From Myxococcales bacterium (GTDB taxonomy: Bacteria; Myxococcota_A; UBA9160; UBA4427), in contig DUCN01000098.1 of the NCBI GenBank assembly GCA_012959805.1, positions 14,692 to 69,645 on the forward strand: a stretch of 54,954 bases of DNA. Direction: 5' to 3'. Within the stretch, counting starts at the first letter, position 1. Every line of letters starts with the position of its first letter. This document shows, piece after piece, positions 54,264-54,954 of the stretch. The notes beneath the pieces are model-generated. The model did not search any database and was not told the origin of the DNA. It saw only the letters and a list, made by a program, of their open reading frames with translations. A program made the position numbers and the translations under genes.

Positions 54264-54954
54264 CTAGCGAGCGGCAAATTCCTCAATTTTCGTTTCCACC
54301 GTGTTGATCGTGTTGATCGTGTTGATCGTGTTGCCTGGGCTGAGAGCGGCAACGGCGAGCGGCGAGTTCTCTGCGACCCAGGCCGCGTGCTGCGACGCAC
54401 TTTCGATGTGAATTCGCGCCGGCATCAGCCCGTGCCCGATTCCGCAAATTTCGGCACACTGAATATCGAACTCGCCGGTCATCGTCGGCTCGAACCAACC
54501 CGTGATCACTCGTCCCGGAATCGCATCCTGCTTGAGCCTAAAGACGGGCACCGAGAAATTGTGCAGGACGTCGAGGGCTTCGAGTTTGTAGTGATAAAGC
54601 CTGTCTTTCGAGACGTGCAGCTCGTTTATCGTCACGATGTCGTCCGCGGTGTCCAGAACATTGTCCGGCCCGGGATGCACGAACGTCCATGCCCATTGTT
54701 GCGCGATCACCTTCACTGTCGAATTCGCTTCGGGCAGATCCTGTTTGATGTCGTACCAGACATTCACAGCCATCACGACGATGATGACATCGAAGGTCAA
54801 AATCGGGATGTGCGCCCGATGAATCCACTTCATGTACTTGTGCTCGGTTCCCGTAATGTACATCGCGGGAACGCCTTCCTTCTTCTTGAACTTGAAGATG
54901 AATGCGAAGAAGAGATAGGACGAGATCAAGAACGGAATGCCGACCAACAGCATA
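54264..54954 (-). CDS. ctaC: Cytochrome c oxidase subunit II (5' end probably outside window)
   Basis: Two hydrophobic segments near the start (PFLISSYLFFAFIFKFK and IPILTFDVIIVVMAVNVWY) are followed by a cupredoxin domain. The aromatic region VIAQQWAWTF and the CuA site CAEICGIGHGLMPARI (two Cys, Glu, His, Met) are intact, with the other His in VLHNFSVPVFRLK. The frame reaches the right edge with ATG at 54953, but a subunit II would be expected to begin slightly further upstream, so the start is uncertain. The C-terminal tail has a 9-base tandem repeat. No cytochrome c domain is fused. Confidence 0.88.
   Translation of the reverse strand, partial: MLLVGIPFLISSYLFFAFIFKFKKKEGVPAMYITGTEHKYMKWIHRAHIPILTFDVIIVVMAVNVWYDIKQDLPEANSTVKVIAQQWAWTFVHPGPDNVLDTADDIVTINELHVSKDRLYHYKLEALDVLHNFSVPVFRLKQDAIPGRVITGWFEPTMTGEFDIQCAEICGIGHGLMPARIHIESASQHAAWVAENSPLAVAALSPGNTINTINTINTVETKIEEFAAR
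54301..54333. repeat. 9-base tandem repeat near the 3' end of the subunit II gene
   Basis: GTGTTGATC occurs three full times (54301-54327) and then GTGTTG. On the coding strand it gives (Asn-Thr-Ile) repeats in the tail behind the cupredoxin domain. The unit is a multiple of three, so slippage would keep the frame. Confidence 0.9.

Overview
The window is about 55 kb from the chromosome of a moderately G+C-rich, Gram-negative, aerobic heterotroph, most likely an uncultured member of the old Deltaproteobacteria (Myxococcota/Binatota-like). The reasons are an aa3-type cytochrome oxidase operon, Lnt-like lipoprotein acylation, an RND pump with its adaptor, F420-type enzymes (LLM and DUF385 families), many acyl-CoA enzymes, and a selenoprotein of the UGSC family. 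No rRNA, phage or CRISPR array is seen. The taxonomic placement is inference from gene content only.

Layout. 1-2.4 kb: the tail of a surface or secreted repeat protein with a C-terminal anchor-like helix, and an apolipoprotein N-acyltransferase-like gene whose 3' end has run into a decayed IS3-family transposase. 2.7-10.8 kb: a 2545-residue SpvB/FG-GAP/Rhs polymorphic toxin whose C-terminal tip looks like a phospholipase A2 of the parvovirus VP1 type, followed by a small lipoprotein that is a good candidate for its immunity protein. 10.9-12.3 kb: a MOSC protein, a decayed M48 metalloprotease and a tRNA-Ser(UGA). 12.5-16.0 kb: an SDR, a GPH-type sugar transporter and a DUF1624 membrane acyltransferase. 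16.0-18.0 kb: a two-gene operon encoding a thioredoxin-fold fusion protein and a UGSC selenoprotein; the in-frame UGA is followed by a perfect 8-bp hairpin that fits a bacterial SECIS.

18.1-31.8 kb holds metabolic and detoxification genes: a CaiB-type CoA transferase, a zinc-independent MDR reductase, a molybdopterin oxidoreductase, an RND efflux pair with two perfect palindromes inside the adaptor gene, an F420-dependent LLM oxidoreductase, two GST-like proteins, and an acyl-CoA synthetase with an in-frame central deletion. 31.8-34.6 kb is a TetR-controlled module (metallo-hydrolase, TetR, GST-like) with a visible operator between the divergent genes. 34.6-43 kb: a nitrile hydratase beta remnant, an MFS exporter, an M50-like membrane protein, an HD-domain protein, a DUF385-like protein, a DUF3604 protein, an uncharacterised beta-rich protein and an enoyl-CoA hydratase. 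43.1-45.5 kb: two tandem acyl-CoA dehydrogenases that may form a heteromer. 46.4-50.4 kb: bioA, a nitronate monooxygenase-like enzyme, an AsmA-like protein and a YheU-family protein.

50.4 kb to the end is the cytochrome c oxidase operon on the minus strand (subunits II, I, III, IV, a second III-like subunit and a small membrane protein); subunit II runs off the right edge. The recurring theme is aerobic degradation of acyl-CoA, steroid-like or xenobiotic carbon, with several decayed genes. The most unusual items are the selenoprotein operon and the Rhs-phospholipase/lipoprotein pair.
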